Positions 1-8,700 of a stretch of DNA of 64,000 nt are shown in pieces. Positions within the stretch are counted from its first letter, which is position 1; the number at the start of each line of letters is the position of its first letter. The position numbers and the translations under genes are program-made. The stretch lies in contig NZ_JACVHC010000005.1 of NCBI RefSeq assembly GCF_017976235.1, forward strand, positions 372,001-436,000. The letters are read 5' to 3'. Source of the DNA: Pseudomonas anatoliensis (GTDB lineage Bacteria; Pseudomonadota; Gammaproteobacteria; Pseudomonadales; Pseudomonadaceae). The notes under the pieces are model-generated. The model was given only the letters and a program-made list of their open reading frames with translations. It did no database searches and was not told where the DNA came from.

Positions 1-1470
1 TTCCCGCGCAAGACGCTGGAGCTGAGCCGAGGCGCGCGATTGCGTCTGGCGTTGCAGGATCTGGGGCCGATTTTCATCAAGTTCGGACAGATTCTCTCGA
101 CCCGCCGCGACCTGTTGCCCGAAGACATCGCCGATGAGCTGATGCTGCTGCAGGATCGCGTGCCGCCGTTCGACTCGCAGCTGTCGATCAAGCTGATCGA
201 AGAACAGCTTGGCAAGAAGATCAGCGAAGTGTTCAGCCGTTTCGACGTCGAGCCGCTGGCCTCGGCCTCGGTGGCGCAGGTACATGCCGCGCAGCTGAAA
301 ACCGGCGAAGAAGTGGTGGTCAAGGTGATCCGCCCGGGCTTGAAGCCAATCATCGCGCAGGATCTGGCGTGGCTGTTCATCCTCGCTCGCGCGGCTGAAA
401 AACTCTCGGCCGACGCGCGTCTGTTGCACCCGGTGGACGTGGTGCAGGACTACGAAAAAACCATCTACGACGAACTCGACCTGCTGCGCGAGGCCGCCAA
501 CGCCAGCCAGTTGAAGCGCAACTTCGAAGGTTCGCCGCTGCTCTACGTGCCGCAAGTCTATTGGGACTGGTGCCGGCCGAAAGTGCTGGTGATGGAGCGC
601 ATCTACGGGATTCAGGTGACGGATCTGGCAACCCTCGCCGATCAGCGCACCGACATGAAAATGCTCGCCGAGCGCGGCGTCGAGATCTTCTTCACCCAGG
701 TGTTCCGCGACAGTTTCTTCCACGCCGACATGCACCCGGGCAACATTTTCGTCAGCACGGTTAACCCGTGGAGCCCGCAGTACATCGCGATCGACTGCGG
801 CATCGTCGGCAGCCTGACCCCGGAAGACCAGGATTATCTGGCACGCAACCTGTTCGCCTTCTTCAAGCGCGACTACCGCCGCGTGGCGCAGTTGCACATT
901 GATTCGGGCTGGGTGCCGGCAGAAACCAAGCTCAACGAATTCGAAGCGGCGATCCGTACCGTGTGCGAACCGATCTTCGAAAAACCGTTAAAAGATATTT
1001 CATTCGGCCAGGTGCTGATGCGCCTGTTCCAGACGGCGCGGCGCTTCAACATGGAAGTGCAGCCGCAGTTGGTTTTGCTGCAGAAGACCTTGCTGAACAT
1101 CGAAGGTCTCGGCCGTCAGCTCTATCCCGATCTGGATCTGTGGAACACCGCGCAGCCGTTCCTTGAGCGCTGGATGCGCGAGCGCGTCAGCCCGAAAGCC
1201 TTGCTCGGCAACGTGCAGAGCCAGTTCGAACAACTGCCGCACCTGGCCAACATGGCGCGCGATCTGCTCGAGCGCATGTCGCAGCCACACGCCTACGACC
1301 CACCGCCGCCGTGGCACAAACGCAAGGACGACTGGTTCCTGCGCCTGCTCGGTTGCGCCCATCTGGCGGGCGGGGTAATTCTCGCCATCGGTGGTCCGCT
1401 GCACGAACTGGGGCATTGGCCTGCGGGAATCATGGTGGCCGTCGGTTTGTATCTGGTCGTTCGCCGATAG
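1..1470 (+). CDS. ubiB: UbiB family atypical kinase/ATPase, 5' end missing
   Basis: Ubiquinone biosynthesis accessory protein of the ABC1/ADCK family, acting at the inner membrane. The frame is open from base 1, so the start lies outside the window; 489 codons are visible against a usual ~530-540. The KxGQ motif lies near visible codon 27 (FIKFGQ), the Ala-rich nucleotide loop (ASASVAQVHAA) near nt 260-290, and the kinase-like HADMHPGN block near nt 720-745. Two C-terminal hydrophobic segments (nt ~1345-1395 and 1405-1460) are the family's membrane anchor. It is followed by hisI after a 120-bp gap. The family identity is clear; only the N-terminus is unknown. Confidence 0.96.
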   Translation, partial: FPRKTLELSRGARLRLALQDLGPIFIKFGQILSTRRDLLPEDIADELMLLQDRVPPFDSQLSIKLIEEQLGKKISEVFSRFDVEPLASASVAQVHAAQLKTGEEVVVKVIRPGLKPIIAQDLAWLFILARAAEKLSADARLLHPVDVVQDYEKTIYDELDLLREAANASQLKRNFEGSPLLYVPQVYWDWCRPKVLVMERIYGIQVTDLATLADQRTDMKMLAERGVEIFFTQVFRDSFFHADMHPGNIFVSTVNPWSPQYIAIDCGIVGSLTPEDQDYLARNLFAFFKRDYRRVAQLHIDSGWVPAETKLNEFEAAIRTVCEPIFEKPLKDISFGQVLMRLFQTARRFNMEVQPQLVLLQKTLLNIEGLGRQLYPDLDLWNTAQPFLERWMRERVSPKALLGNVQSQFEQLPHLANMARDLLERMSQPHAYDPPPPWHKRKDDWFLRLLGCAHLAGGVILAIGGPLHELGHWPAGIMVAVGLYLVVRR

Positions 1471-1477
1471 CACGAAT

Positions 1478-1575
1478 CAGCTGCAAGTTATAAGCTGCGA
1501 GCTGCAAGCCTGACGATACTGAAACACCGCAATCTGCTTTTACTTGCAGCTTGAAGCTCAAAGCTTGTAGCTGCG
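1478..1575. repeat. AGCTGCAAG-rich inverted repeat between ubiB and hisI
   Basis: The left part repeats AGCTGCAAG-like words (gctgcaagtt, gctgcgagctgcaag) and the right part carries their complement (cttgcagcttgaagc, gcttgtagctgc), giving an imperfect hairpin with a ~35-bp loop. It fills nearly the whole gap and could act as an ubiB terminator or be a small dispersed repeat. No copy elsewhere in the window was noticed. Confidence 0.5.
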
Positions 1576-1590
1576 TTTCGGGAATTGAAG

Positions 1591-1992
1591 ATGAAAAACT
1601 GGCTGGACGAGATCAAATGGGACGCTGATGGCCTGGTGCCGGCGATTGCCCAGGATCACAAGACCGGACGCGTGCTGATGATGGCCTGGATGAACCGCGA
1701 AGCGCTCGAGCTGACCGCCGCGGAAAACCGTGCAATCTACTGGTCACGTTCCCGTGGCAAGCTATGGCGCAAGGGCGAAGAGTCCGGCCACGTACAGACC
1801 CTGCATGAAATGCGTCTGGACTGTGACGCCGACGTGATCATCCTGATGGTCGAACAGATCGGCGACATCGCTTGCCATACCGGCCGTCAAAGCTGCTTTT
1901 ACCGTGTCTTTGAAAACGGCGACTGGAAAACGGTCGACCCGGTGCTGAAAGACCCGCACGCAATCTATTCCGCAGGACACAAACATGAGTGA
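1591..1992 (+). CDS. hisI: Phosphoribosyl-AMP cyclohydrolase
   Basis: Third step of histidine biosynthesis: hydrolytic opening of the adenine ring of PR-AMP, in the cytoplasm. The 133-residue protein carries the metal and substrate motifs GHVQT, the DCDAD aspartate cluster and the CHTGRQSCFY cysteine motif. ATG at 1591 is preferred over the in-frame TTG at 1585 because it gives the usual MKNWLDEIKW start. The stop overlaps hisE by 8 bp, so the two are translationally coupled. In this genus HisI and HisE are separate proteins, unlike the enterobacterial HisIE fusion. Confidence 0.97.
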   Translation: MKNWLDEIKWDADGLVPAIAQDHKTGRVLMMAWMNREALELTAAENRAIYWSRSRGKLWRKGEESGHVQTLHEMRLDCDADVIILMVEQIGDIACHTGRQSCFYRVFENGDWKTVDPVLKDPHAIYSAGHKHE

Positions 1993-2317
1993 CACTCTGA
2001 CGCGCCTCGCTCAGGTACTGGAAGAGCGCAAAGGCGCAGCGGCCGACAGCTCGTATGTGGCCAGCCTGTATCACAAGGGCCTGAACAAGATTCTGGAGAA
2101 AGTCGGCGAAGAGTCGGTCGAAACCATTATTGCCGCCAAGGACGCCGCTATCAGTGGCGACTGCAGCGATGTGATCTACGAGACCGCCGACCTGTGGTTC
2201 CACAGCATGGTCATGCTCGCCCAACTGGGGCAGCATCCGCAGGCCGTGCTCGATGAGCTGGATCGCCGCTTCGGTCTGTCCGGACACGTCGAGAAAGCCT
2301 CGCGTCCGTCCGCCTGA
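1985..2317 (+). CDS. hisE: Phosphoribosyl-ATP pyrophosphatase
   Basis: Second step of histidine synthesis: cleaves PR-ATP to PR-AMP and pyrophosphate. The 110-residue all-alpha MazG-like protein carries the signature KVGEESVETIIAAK (residues ~36-50) with its metal-binding glutamates, and a downstream ETADLWFHSMV helix. The start overlaps the hisI stop by 8 bp; tatA follows after 25 bp, so hisIE and tatABC probably share transcription. Confidence 0.97.
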   Translation: MSDTLTRLAQVLEERKGAAADSSYVASLYHKGLNKILEKVGEESVETIIAAKDAAISGDCSDVIYETADLWFHSMVMLAQLGQHPQAVLDELDRRFGLSGHVEKASRPSA

Positions 2318-2342
2318 ACAATTTTTAGAGAGGAACAGCAAC

Positions 2343-2624
2343 ATGGGCATTTTTGACTGGAAACACTGGATCGTCATTCTGGTTGTCGTGGTGCTGGTGT
2401 TCGGCACCAAGAAACTGAAAAACCTCGGCACCGACGTTGGTGAGTCGATCAAGGGCTTTCGCAAAGCCATGAACGACGACGAGAAGCCAAACGTCGATCC
2501 GACCGTGACGCCTGCGCAACCGGTACCACCGGTACAGCCGCAAGCCACTGCTCAGGCCAACCCGCCGCACACCATCGACGTGCAGGCGCAGAAAGTCGAA
2601 GAGCCGATCCGCAAAGACGTGTGA
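2343..2624 (+). CDS. tatA: Sec-independent translocase subunit TatA
   Basis: Forms the pore or membrane-weakening component of the twin-arginine export system. The 93-residue protein has an N-terminal membrane helix (WIVILVVVVLVFG), the FGTKKL hinge, an amphipathic helix (LGTDVGESIKGFRKAM), then a disordered Pro/Gln-rich tail. ATG 2343 follows a strong GAGGAA ribosome site at ~2331; an upstream in-frame extension inside hisE is not credible. tatB begins 10 bp after the stop. Confidence 0.95.
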   Translation: MGIFDWKHWIVILVVVVLVFGTKKLKNLGTDVGESIKGFRKAMNDDEKPNVDPTVTPAQPVPPVQPQATAQANPPHTIDVQAQKVEEPIRKDV

Positions 2625-2634
2625 GCACTGACTA

Positions 2635-3087
2635 ATGTTTGGTATCAGCTTCTCTGAACTGCTGCTCGTCGGCCTCGTCGCCCTGCTGGTGCTGGGCCCC
2701 GAGCGTCTGCCGGGTGCTGCGCGCACCGCCGGCCTGTGGGTCGGCCGGCTGAAGCGCAGCTTCAACGCGATCAAACAGGAAGTTGAACGTGAAATCGGTG
2801 CCGACGAGATTCGTCGGCAACTGCACAACGAACATATTCTGTCGCTGGAGCAGGAGGCGCGGAAGATTTTCAATCCGGTTCAGCAAGAGCCGACGCCGGT
2901 TGAACACGTGGGCCAGCAGACGATTCATGCGCCTGCCGCAGTTGTTCCGGCGACACCTGCACCCGTTGTAGCGCCGACAACGCCTGCACCCTCTGCCGCA
3001 GAACATTCGGTTGAACACATTGCTCCAAGCGCCGCGCCAACCGCGCCGGCCCCTCACGACACTACTTTGCCGCCGCGAGCCCCATGA
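2635..3087 (+). CDS. tatB: Sec-independent translocase subunit TatB
   Basis: Substrate-receptor subunit that works with TatC in twin-arginine export. The 150-residue protein starts MFGISFSELLLV and has one membrane helix, the conserved GPERLPGAARTAG hinge (residues ~20-32) and an amphipathic helix. A long Pro/Ala-rich C-terminal tail (residues ~80-150) is low complexity and probably disordered. The stop overlaps the tatC start by 4 bp (ATGA). Confidence 0.95.
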   Translation: MFGISFSELLLVGLVALLVLGPERLPGAARTAGLWVGRLKRSFNAIKQEVEREIGADEIRRQLHNEHILSLEQEARKIFNPVQQEPTPVEHVGQQTIHAPAAVVPATPAPVVAPTTPAPSAAEHSVEHIAPSAAPTAPAPHDTTLPPRAP

Positions 3088-3875
3088 GCGATCTCCCCGA
3101 AAACGACCAGCACATGCCGCTGGTATCGCACCTCACCGAGTTGCGCACCCGCCTGCTGCGTTGCGTGGCGGCGATCTTTATCATCTTCGCCGGGCTGTTC
3201 GCGTTCACCCAGCAGATCTACACCTTCGTCTCGACGCCGCTGCGCCAGTACTTGCCGGTCGGCGCGACGATGATCGCCACCGACGTGTCGTCGCCGTTCC
3301 TGACACCACTGAAGCTGACGATGATGGTCTCGCTGTTCCTGGCGATCCCGGTGATCCTGCATCAGATCTGGGGCTTTATTGCGCCGGGCCTGTACAAGCA
3401 TGAAAAGCGCATCGCGGTGCCGCTTCTGGTGTCCAGCATCATGCTGTTCTACACCGGCATGGCGTTCGCCTATTACTTCGTGTTCCCGCTGATCTTCAAG
3501 TTCTTCGCTGCAGCCACCCCGGCTGGCGTGGAAATGATGACCGACATCGCCAGCTATCTCGATTTCGTCATGACGCTGTTCTTTGCGTTCGGCGTGGCGT
3601 TCGAAATCCCCGTGGCCGTGGTGCTGCTGGTGTGGATCGGTGTAGTCGACGTTGCCTACCTGAGGAAGATCCGCCCGTATGTGATCATCGGCTGCTTCGT
3701 GGTCGGCATGATCCTTACGCCGCCGGACATCTTCTCGCAGACCCTGCTGGCCGTGCCGATGTGGATGCTGTTTGAGATCGGCATCCTGTTCGGTGGCTTG
3801 ATCAGCAAACGCGAACGCCCGGACGAAACCCCGGCCGACGATCACAACGACCAGCCGCCAGCGACCCAGGCATGA
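3084..3875 (+). CDS. tatC: Sec-independent translocase subunit TatC
   Basis: Polytopic core subunit that binds the twin-arginine signal peptide. The 263-residue protein has the N-terminal cytoplasmic motif MPLVSHLTELRTRLLR, six hydrophobic segments, and the conserved FIAPGLYKHEKR loop (residues ~98-110). The C-terminus is polar (DETPADDHNDQPP). It overlaps tatB by 4 bp and rsmE by 4 bp, so the operon runs on into rsmE. Confidence 0.97.
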   Translation: MSDLPENDQHMPLVSHLTELRTRLLRCVAAIFIIFAGLFAFTQQIYTFVSTPLRQYLPVGATMIATDVSSPFLTPLKLTMMVSLFLAIPVILHQIWGFIAPGLYKHEKRIAVPLLVSSIMLFYTGMAFAYYFVFPLIFKFFAAATPAGVEMMTDIASYLDFVMTLFFAFGVAFEIPVAVVLLVWIGVVDVAYLRKIRPYVIIGCFVVGMILTPPDIFSQTLLAVPMWMLFEIGILFGGLISKRERPDETPADDHNDQPPATQA

Positions 3876-4579
3876 ACCTGCTGCTACTCGAAGAGGCCGA
3901 CTTCATTGCGGCCGACCGTGTGGTGCTGCGCGATCGTCGTCTGACGCATATGCAGGAGGTCCATCGTTCGGAAGTCGGTGACAGCCTGCGCGTCGGGCGG
4001 ATCAATGGGCTGATGGGTTCGGCTGAGCTGTTGCGGCTGGAGGCGGGTGAAGCGGAACTGCGCGTCAGCCTCGATCAGCCGCCACCGGCCAAGTTGCCAC
4101 TGACATTGGTGCTGGCCCTGCCGCGCCCGAAGATGTTGCGACGAGTGTTCCAGACCGTGGCGACCATGGGCGTGTCGAAGGTGATTCTGGTCAACAGCTA
4201 TCGTGTCGAGAAGAGCTTCTGGCAGACGCCGTTTCTTGAGCCGCAGGCGATCCGTGAGCAACTGATCCTCGGCCTCGAGCAGGCTCGCGACACGGTGCTG
4301 CCAGAGATCGTCATCGAAAAGCGCTTCAAGCCTTTTGTCGAAGATCGACTGCCGGCGATCAGCGAAGGCACCCTTGGTCTGGTTGGCCATCCCGGCAACT
4401 ATCCGCCGTGCCCTCGCGCCTTGAGCGAACCGGTGACCCTGGCCATTGGCCCCGAGGGTGGCTGGATTCCCTACGAAATCGATTTACTGGCCAAATCCGG
4501 CCTGCAACCAGTGCAACTCGGCGACCGTATCCTGCGCGTCGAAACCGCCGTGACCGCCCTTCTCGCCCGCCTCTTCTAA
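3872..4579 (+). CDS. rsmE: 16S rRNA (uracil-1498-N3)-methyltransferase
   Basis: SPOUT-family enzyme that methylates U1498 in the 30S decoding region using S-adenosylmethionine. The 235-residue protein has an N-terminal PUA-like part and a C-terminal knot with AIGPEGGW (residues ~190-197) and LGDRILRVETA (~214-224), the family's SAM-binding signatures. It is the last gene of the hisIE-tatABC-rsmE block, and a type A REP hairpin follows 16 bp after its stop. Confidence 0.95.
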   Translation: MNLLLLEEADFIAADRVVLRDRRLTHMQEVHRSEVGDSLRVGRINGLMGSAELLRLEAGEAELRVSLDQPPPAKLPLTLVLALPRPKMLRRVFQTVATMGVSKVILVNSYRVEKSFWQTPFLEPQAIREQLILGLEQARDTVLPEIVIEKRFKPFVEDRLPAISEGTLGLVGHPGNYPPCPRALSEPVTLAIGPEGGWIPYEIDLLAKSGLQPVQLGDRILRVETAVTALLARLF

Positions 4580-4595
4580 GCGCAACACCGATCCC

Positions 4596-4680
4596 CTGTA
4601 GGAGCTGCCGCAGGCTGCGATCTTTTGATGTTGTTTTTAGAAGCAAGATCAAAAGATCGCAGCCTTCGGCAGCTCCTACA
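4596..4680. repeat. REP hairpin, type A (gctgccgnaggctgcgatctttt)
   Basis: Two ~33-bp arms (tgtaggagctgccgcaggct and its complement) flank a short loop. The same family recurs at 25951, 28087, 30976, 41161, 44419 and 55354. It lies immediately after rsmE and may stabilise or terminate its transcript. Confidence 0.9.
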
Positions 4681-4714
4681 TTGATACCGTGCAGGGCCGG
4701 CGGATAAATGGTGT

Positions 4715-4741
4715 TACAGAATGCCATCACCCAGCCGATAC
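4715..4741 (+). promoter_or_regulatory. Candidate FliA (sigma-28) promoter of the chemoreceptor gene
   Basis: TACAGAAT (4715-4722), 11 bases, then GCCGATAC (4734-4741). The flagellar sigma-28 consensus is TAAAGTTT-N11-GCCGATAA: the -10 matches 7 of 8 and the -35 5 of 8. It would start transcription ~35 bp before the ATG at 4782. Read by eye. Confidence 0.55.
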
Positions 4742-4781
4742 AGCTCCCATAAGTCCAATTAGTGGTCGAGGGAGTCGTCGC

Positions 4782-6698
4782 ATGTACCGTTGGTTAGCCG
4801 AGAGTCTTGGAAACGTCAGCGTCAAACGCAAACTGGGCATCGGTTTCGGCCTGGTGCTGTTGCTGACGTTGTTGATCACCTTCACCGGCTGGACCGGCAT
4901 GAATGGCATCATCAGCCGTGGCGACAAGCTCGGCTTCATCTCCAGCCTCAATGAGCTGACCAAGGACTTGCGCATTGCGCGGTTCGAATATGACTCCCGC
5001 CGTGGCGAACAGGGCCCGGGCGCGGTCAACGAGTTGCTGAATAAACTCGACAGTGGCCTGCAAACCGCCCGCAGCCTGATCGAGCAACCGTCAGACGCCG
5101 CCATGGTCGATCAGCAACTGGCCGCCGTCGCCGAGTACAAACGCGCCTTCGCCGACATGACTCAAGCCACCGTGCAGCGCGAAGATGCCCGCAGCAAGCT
5201 TGGCGCCAGCGCCGACAACGCTGTAGCCAAAGTCTCCGAAGTCGAAAAATCCATGCTGCAAGGTGACAGCGTCGCGCAATACGACAGCGTGATCGAGCTG
5301 AGCAAACTGCTGCAACAGGCGCGCTACCAAGTGCGCGGCTACACCTACAGCGGCAAGGCCGAAGCCGAACAGCCAGCGCTGGCCGCCATCGACAACGCCC
5401 TGAAAAACCTCGAAAGCCTGCCGTCGAAACTGCCGGAGCAACACATCGCCAACCTGCAACAGGCCACCGACTCAATCAAAGCCTATCGCGCGGCTGTCGC
5501 GCAGTTCCGCGACTCGCAGGTCACCAATGCCAAGTCGCTCGCGCGCATGTCCGCTCAGGGCGACATCCTGATCGATCTCAGCAAAAAGCTGACGGCTTCG
5601 CAAACTATCGTGCGCGACACCGATGCCGCCCACGCCAAGAACATGCTGTTGATCGCCACCCTGCTGGCCTTGGCTTTCGGCTTGCTCGCTGCCTGGGCGA
5701 TCACCCGACAGATCATCATTCCCCTGAACCAGACCCTGAAAGTTGCCGAACGCGTAGCTGCCGGCGACCTGACCCACAACCTGGTCTCCCTGCGCCGCGA
5801 CGAACTTGGTCAGTTGCAACGCTCGATGCAGAGCATGACCCAAGGCCTGCGAGAGCTGATCGGCGGGATCAGCGAGGGCGTGACCCAGATCGCCAGCGCC
5901 GCTGAAGAACTGTCCGCGGTGACCGAGCAGACCAGCGCCGGCGTCAACAATCAGAAGATCGAGACCGACCAGGTCGCCACCGCCATGAACGAAATGGCCG
6001 CCACCGTGCAGGAAGTCGCGCGTAACGCTGAAGAAGCCTCTGAGGCTGCTGTGGCTGCCGACCAGCAGGCCCGTGAGGGCGACAAGGTTGTCGGCGAAGC
6101 CATCGCGCAGATTGAGCGTCTGGCCGTTGAAGTCGGCCACTCGACCGAAGCCATGGGCGAGCTCAAGCGCGAAAGCGACAAGATCGGCAGCGTGCTCGAT
6201 GTGATCAAATCCGTGGCTCAGCAAACCAACCTGCTGGCACTCAACGCGGCCATCGAAGCGGCGCGTGCTGGTGAAGCCGGACGTGGTTTCGCAGTGGTCG
6301 CCGATGAAGTGCGCAGCCTCGCGCAGCGCACACAGAAGTCCACCGAAGAGATCGAAGAGCTGATCGTCGGCCTGCAAAACGGCACCCAGCAGGTGGCGAC
6401 GATCATGGACAACAGCCGCACCCTCACCGACAGCAGCGTCGAGCTGACCCGTCGTGCTGGCGGCTCGCTGGAAAGCATCACGCGCACCGTGTCGGCGATT
6501 CAGGCGATGAACCAGCAGATTGCTGCGGCGGCCGAACAGCAGAGTGCTGTGGCCGAAGAGATCAACCGTAGCGTGCTGAATGTACGCGATGTGTCGGATC
6601 AGACATCGGCGGCAAGTGAAGAGACAGCGGCGTCCAGCGTTGAGCTGGCGCGGTTGGGGACGCATCTGCAGATGCTGGTCGGTCGATTCAAGGTTTGA
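4782..6698 (+). CDS. Methyl-accepting chemotaxis protein, HBM-type sensor
   Basis: Membrane chemoreceptor that signals through CheA/CheW. The 638-residue protein has TM1 (residues ~18-40, ending in FTGWTGM), a long helical periplasmic domain (~45-290), TM2 (~288-308), a HAMP domain and a signalling domain with the hallmark hairpin LLALNAAIEAARAGEAGRGFAVVADEVRSLA. The size and helical character of the sensor, with paired DLRIARFEY-type helices, fit the helical bimodular (HBM) family of McpS. McpS senses TCA-cycle acids, but the ligand here cannot be told from sequence. No CheR-binding C-terminal pentapeptide is visible. ATG 4782 has GAGGGAG upstream. Confidence 0.93.
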   Translation: MYRWLAESLGNVSVKRKLGIGFGLVLLLTLLITFTGWTGMNGIISRGDKLGFISSLNELTKDLRIARFEYDSRRGEQGPGAVNELLNKLDSGLQTARSLIEQPSDAAMVDQQLAAVAEYKRAFADMTQATVQREDARSKLGASADNAVAKVSEVEKSMLQGDSVAQYDSVIELSKLLQQARYQVRGYTYSGKAEAEQPALAAIDNALKNLESLPSKLPEQHIANLQQATDSIKAYRAAVAQFRDSQVTNAKSLARMSAQGDILIDLSKKLTASQTIVRDTDAAHAKNMLLIATLLALAFGLLAAWAITRQIIIPLNQTLKVAERVAAGDLTHNLVSLRRDELGQLQRSMQSMTQGLRELIGGISEGVTQIASAAEELSAVTEQTSAGVNNQKIETDQVATAMNEMAATVQEVARNAEEASEAAVAADQQAREGDKVVGEAIAQIERLAVEVGHSTEAMGELKRESDKIGSVLDVIKSVAQQTNLLALNAAIEAARAGEAGRGFAVVADEVRSLAQRTQKSTEEIEELIVGLQNGTQQVATIMDNSRTLTDSSVELTRRAGGSLESITRTVSAIQAMNQQIAAAAEQQSAVAEEINRSVLNVRDVSDQTSAASEETAASSVELARLGTHLQMLVGRFKV

Positions 6699-6740
6699 GG
6701 TGATTCAGTTGCCTCGGTTCGCTGAGGACCGAGGTGATGC

Positions 6741-6831
6741 TATCGCTGGCAAGCCAGCTCCCACAGGTTTGTAGTCGATCACAAAGCTTGTGTTCAGCCG
6801 ATTCACTGTGGGAGCTGGCTTGCCAGCGATG
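6741..6831. repeat. REP hairpin, type B (gggagctggcttgccagcgat)
   Basis: Arms atcgctggcaagccagctcc and the complement, separated by ~41 bp. It lies between two convergent genes. Further copies of this family are at 18217 and 58435. Confidence 0.9.
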
Positions 6832-6852
6832 GCGTCCGAGAGGACGCCGAAG

Positions 6853-7587
6853 TTACAAGACCTGACGCAGAAAAGCCTGAGCCCGCGGATCCTTCGGCGC
6901 ATCAAAGAACTCCGCCGGTGACGCATCCTCCAGCAATTTCCCGTGATCGAAGAACAGCACCCGATCCGCCACTTCCCGGGCAAAACCCATTTCGTGGGTG
7001 ACGCAGACCATGGTCATGCCTTCCACGGCCAGGTTCTTCATCACATCCAGCACTTCGCCGACCATTTCCGGGTCGAGGGCCGATGTCGGCTCATCGAACA
7101 ACATCACCTTCGGCTCCATCGCCAGCGCCCGGGCAATCGCCACGCGCTGCTGCTGACCACCGGACAGGCGTGACGGAAACTCGTTGGCCTTCTGCGCGAT
7201 ACCGACCTTTTCCAGCAACGCCATAGCCTTGGCTTCGCGCTCTTTCTTGCCGCGCTTGCGCACGACTTTCTGTGCCAGACAGAGGTTTTCCAGCACGGTC
7301 ATGTGCGGGAACAGGTTGAAATGCTGGAACACCATGCCGACTTCGCGGCGGTAGGCGTTGACGTCGGTTTTCGGGTCGGCCAGTTGCAGACCGTCGATGC
7401 TCACCGAGCCGGAATCGAACTCTTCCAGGCCATTGAGACAACGCAGGAAGGTCGACTTGCCGGAACCGGACGGGCCGATCACCACCAGCACTTCGCCCTT
7501 GGCAACATTGGTGCTGACGTTATCCACCGCGCGCACCACTTGCCCACGGGTGTCGAAGACTTTTACCAGATCGCGGACTTCAATCAC
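6853..7587 (-). CDS. Polar amino-acid ABC transporter ATP-binding protein
   Basis: Energy-coupling ATPase of the importer encoded with the next two genes; GlnQ/HisP type. It has Walker A GPSGSGKST, the signature LSGGQQQRVAIARAL, Walker B VMLFDEPTSALDP and the H-loop VTHEMGF. The start is taken as GTG 7587 (IEVRDLVKVF), which has GGAGG about 10 bases upstream; a TTG at 7608 would add seven residues but lacks a site. The start overlaps the permease stop by 8 bp. The substrate is likely a polar amino acid but is not determinable. Confidence 0.92.
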   Translation of the reverse strand: MIEVRDLVKVFDTRGQVVRAVDNVSTNVAKGEVLVVIGPSGSGKSTFLRCLNGLEEFDSGSVSIDGLQLADPKTDVNAYRREVGMVFQHFNLFPHMTVLENLCLAQKVVRKRGKKEREAKAMALLEKVGIAQKANEFPSRLSGGQQQRVAIARALAMEPKVMLFDEPTSALDPEMVGEVLDVMKNLAVEGMTMVCVTHEMGFAREVADRVLFFDHGKLLEDASPAEFFDAPKDPRAQAFLRQVL

Positions 7588-8539
7588 TTTGCGCGAGCCT
7601 CCGCTCAAGCCGGCTGGCGATTTTCGACAGCGGCAGGTTGATCAACAAATACAGGCCGGCGACGCAGAACAGAATCTCGAACGGCGAAAACGACGTGGTG
7701 ATGACTTCACGGCCGCTTTTCAGCAGCTCGGTGATGGCGATCACCGACACCAGTGAGGTGTCCTTGACCAGACTGATGAATTGCCCGGCCAGCGGCGGCA
7801 GCACGCGTTTGAACGCTTGCGGCAGCACGACGTGGCGCATCGACTGGCCTGAGCTCAGACCGAGCGAACGCGCTGCTTCATTCTGGCCCCGGGCAATCGA
7901 CTGCACGCCGGAACGGATGATCTCGGCCACGTAGGCCCCGGTAAACAGCGACAACGCGGCGATCCCGGCGAACTCCCGGGACAGGTTCATCACCGTGCCG
8001 ATGAAGAAGTAGAAAATGAAAATCTGCACCAGCAGCGGCGTACCGCGCACCAGTTCGACGTAGATGCTCGACAGGTCGCGCAGCGTCGGGTTGCTCGACA
8101 AGCGGCACAACCCGGTGACCAGACCGATCACCAACCCGAGGATGCCGGACACCACCGACAGCCAAAGCGTGGTCCACAGCCCCCATAACAGCGGCCCTGC
8201 CGCCCAATGCCGAGTAACACCCACGACGTCGCCTTCAGCCACATCGTCGCCCTGAGCGAATTGCAGGCTGTTCTCGTCGACGGTCAGGTGCTGCTCATCA
8301 CCGGCTTCGTTGCGCAGAGTGACGTCGGCGCTGCTGCCTTTGCGCACCAGTTCAGTGACGGTGGAAATGTCCGCGGCGCGCTGGGTTTCTTCGGCCTGAT
8401 AGGCGAAGTACTGCGGCACACGGTTCCAGCGCCATTCGTAGGACATCAGCGACGTGGCGTAATACAACGCACCCGCCAGACCGATCAGCACCAGCACGGT
8501 GAGGACGTGCCAGGGCCATTGGGCTTTTTTATGTTTCAT
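7580..8539 (-). CDS. Polar amino-acid ABC transporter permease
   Basis: Inner-membrane permease of the HisM/GlnP family. ATG 8539 (MKHKKAQWPW) is chosen because upstream codons fall in REP DNA. TM1 is at residues ~11-30. Residues ~32-100 form an unusual polar insertion before the conserved core, making the 319-residue protein ~90-100 residues longer than typical GlnP. The EAA loop is recognisable (GQNEAARSLGLSSGQSMRHV). It sits between the binding-protein and ATPase genes; a REP separates it from the binding-protein gene. Confidence 0.9.
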   Translation of the reverse strand: MKHKKAQWPWHVLTVLVLIGLAGALYYATSLMSYEWRWNRVPQYFAYQAEETQRAADISTVTELVRKGSSADVTLRNEAGDEQHLTVDENSLQFAQGDDVAEGDVVGVTRHWAAGPLLWGLWTTLWLSVVSGILGLVIGLVTGLCRLSSNPTLRDLSSIYVELVRGTPLLVQIFIFYFFIGTVMNLSREFAGIAALSLFTGAYVAEIIRSGVQSIARGQNEAARSLGLSSGQSMRHVVLPQAFKRVLPPLAGQFISLVKDTSLVSVIAITELLKSGREVITTSFSPFEILFCVAGLYLLINLPLSKIASRLERRLAQSD

Positions 8540-8582
8540 TGGATTTGCAGGTTCCGAATTCTGTGTCGCTCGAGAGTCCGCC

Positions 8583-8672
8583 ATCGCGGGCAAGCCCGCT
8601 CCCACAGTGAGCCAGGGTGAGCACAAATTATGTGTTCAACGCGAACCCTGTGGGAGCGGGCTTGCCCGCGAT
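8583..8672. repeat. REP hairpin, type B' (gggagcgggcttgcccgcg)
   Basis: Arms tcgcgggcaagcccgctccc and complement. It lies between the binding-protein and permease cistrons of one transporter, a position where REPs often protect the upstream mRNA and allow more binding protein than permease. A second copy is at 34107. Confidence 0.9.
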
Positions 8673-8700
8673 TGGAGCGACGCGGTCTATCTGACCGGGC

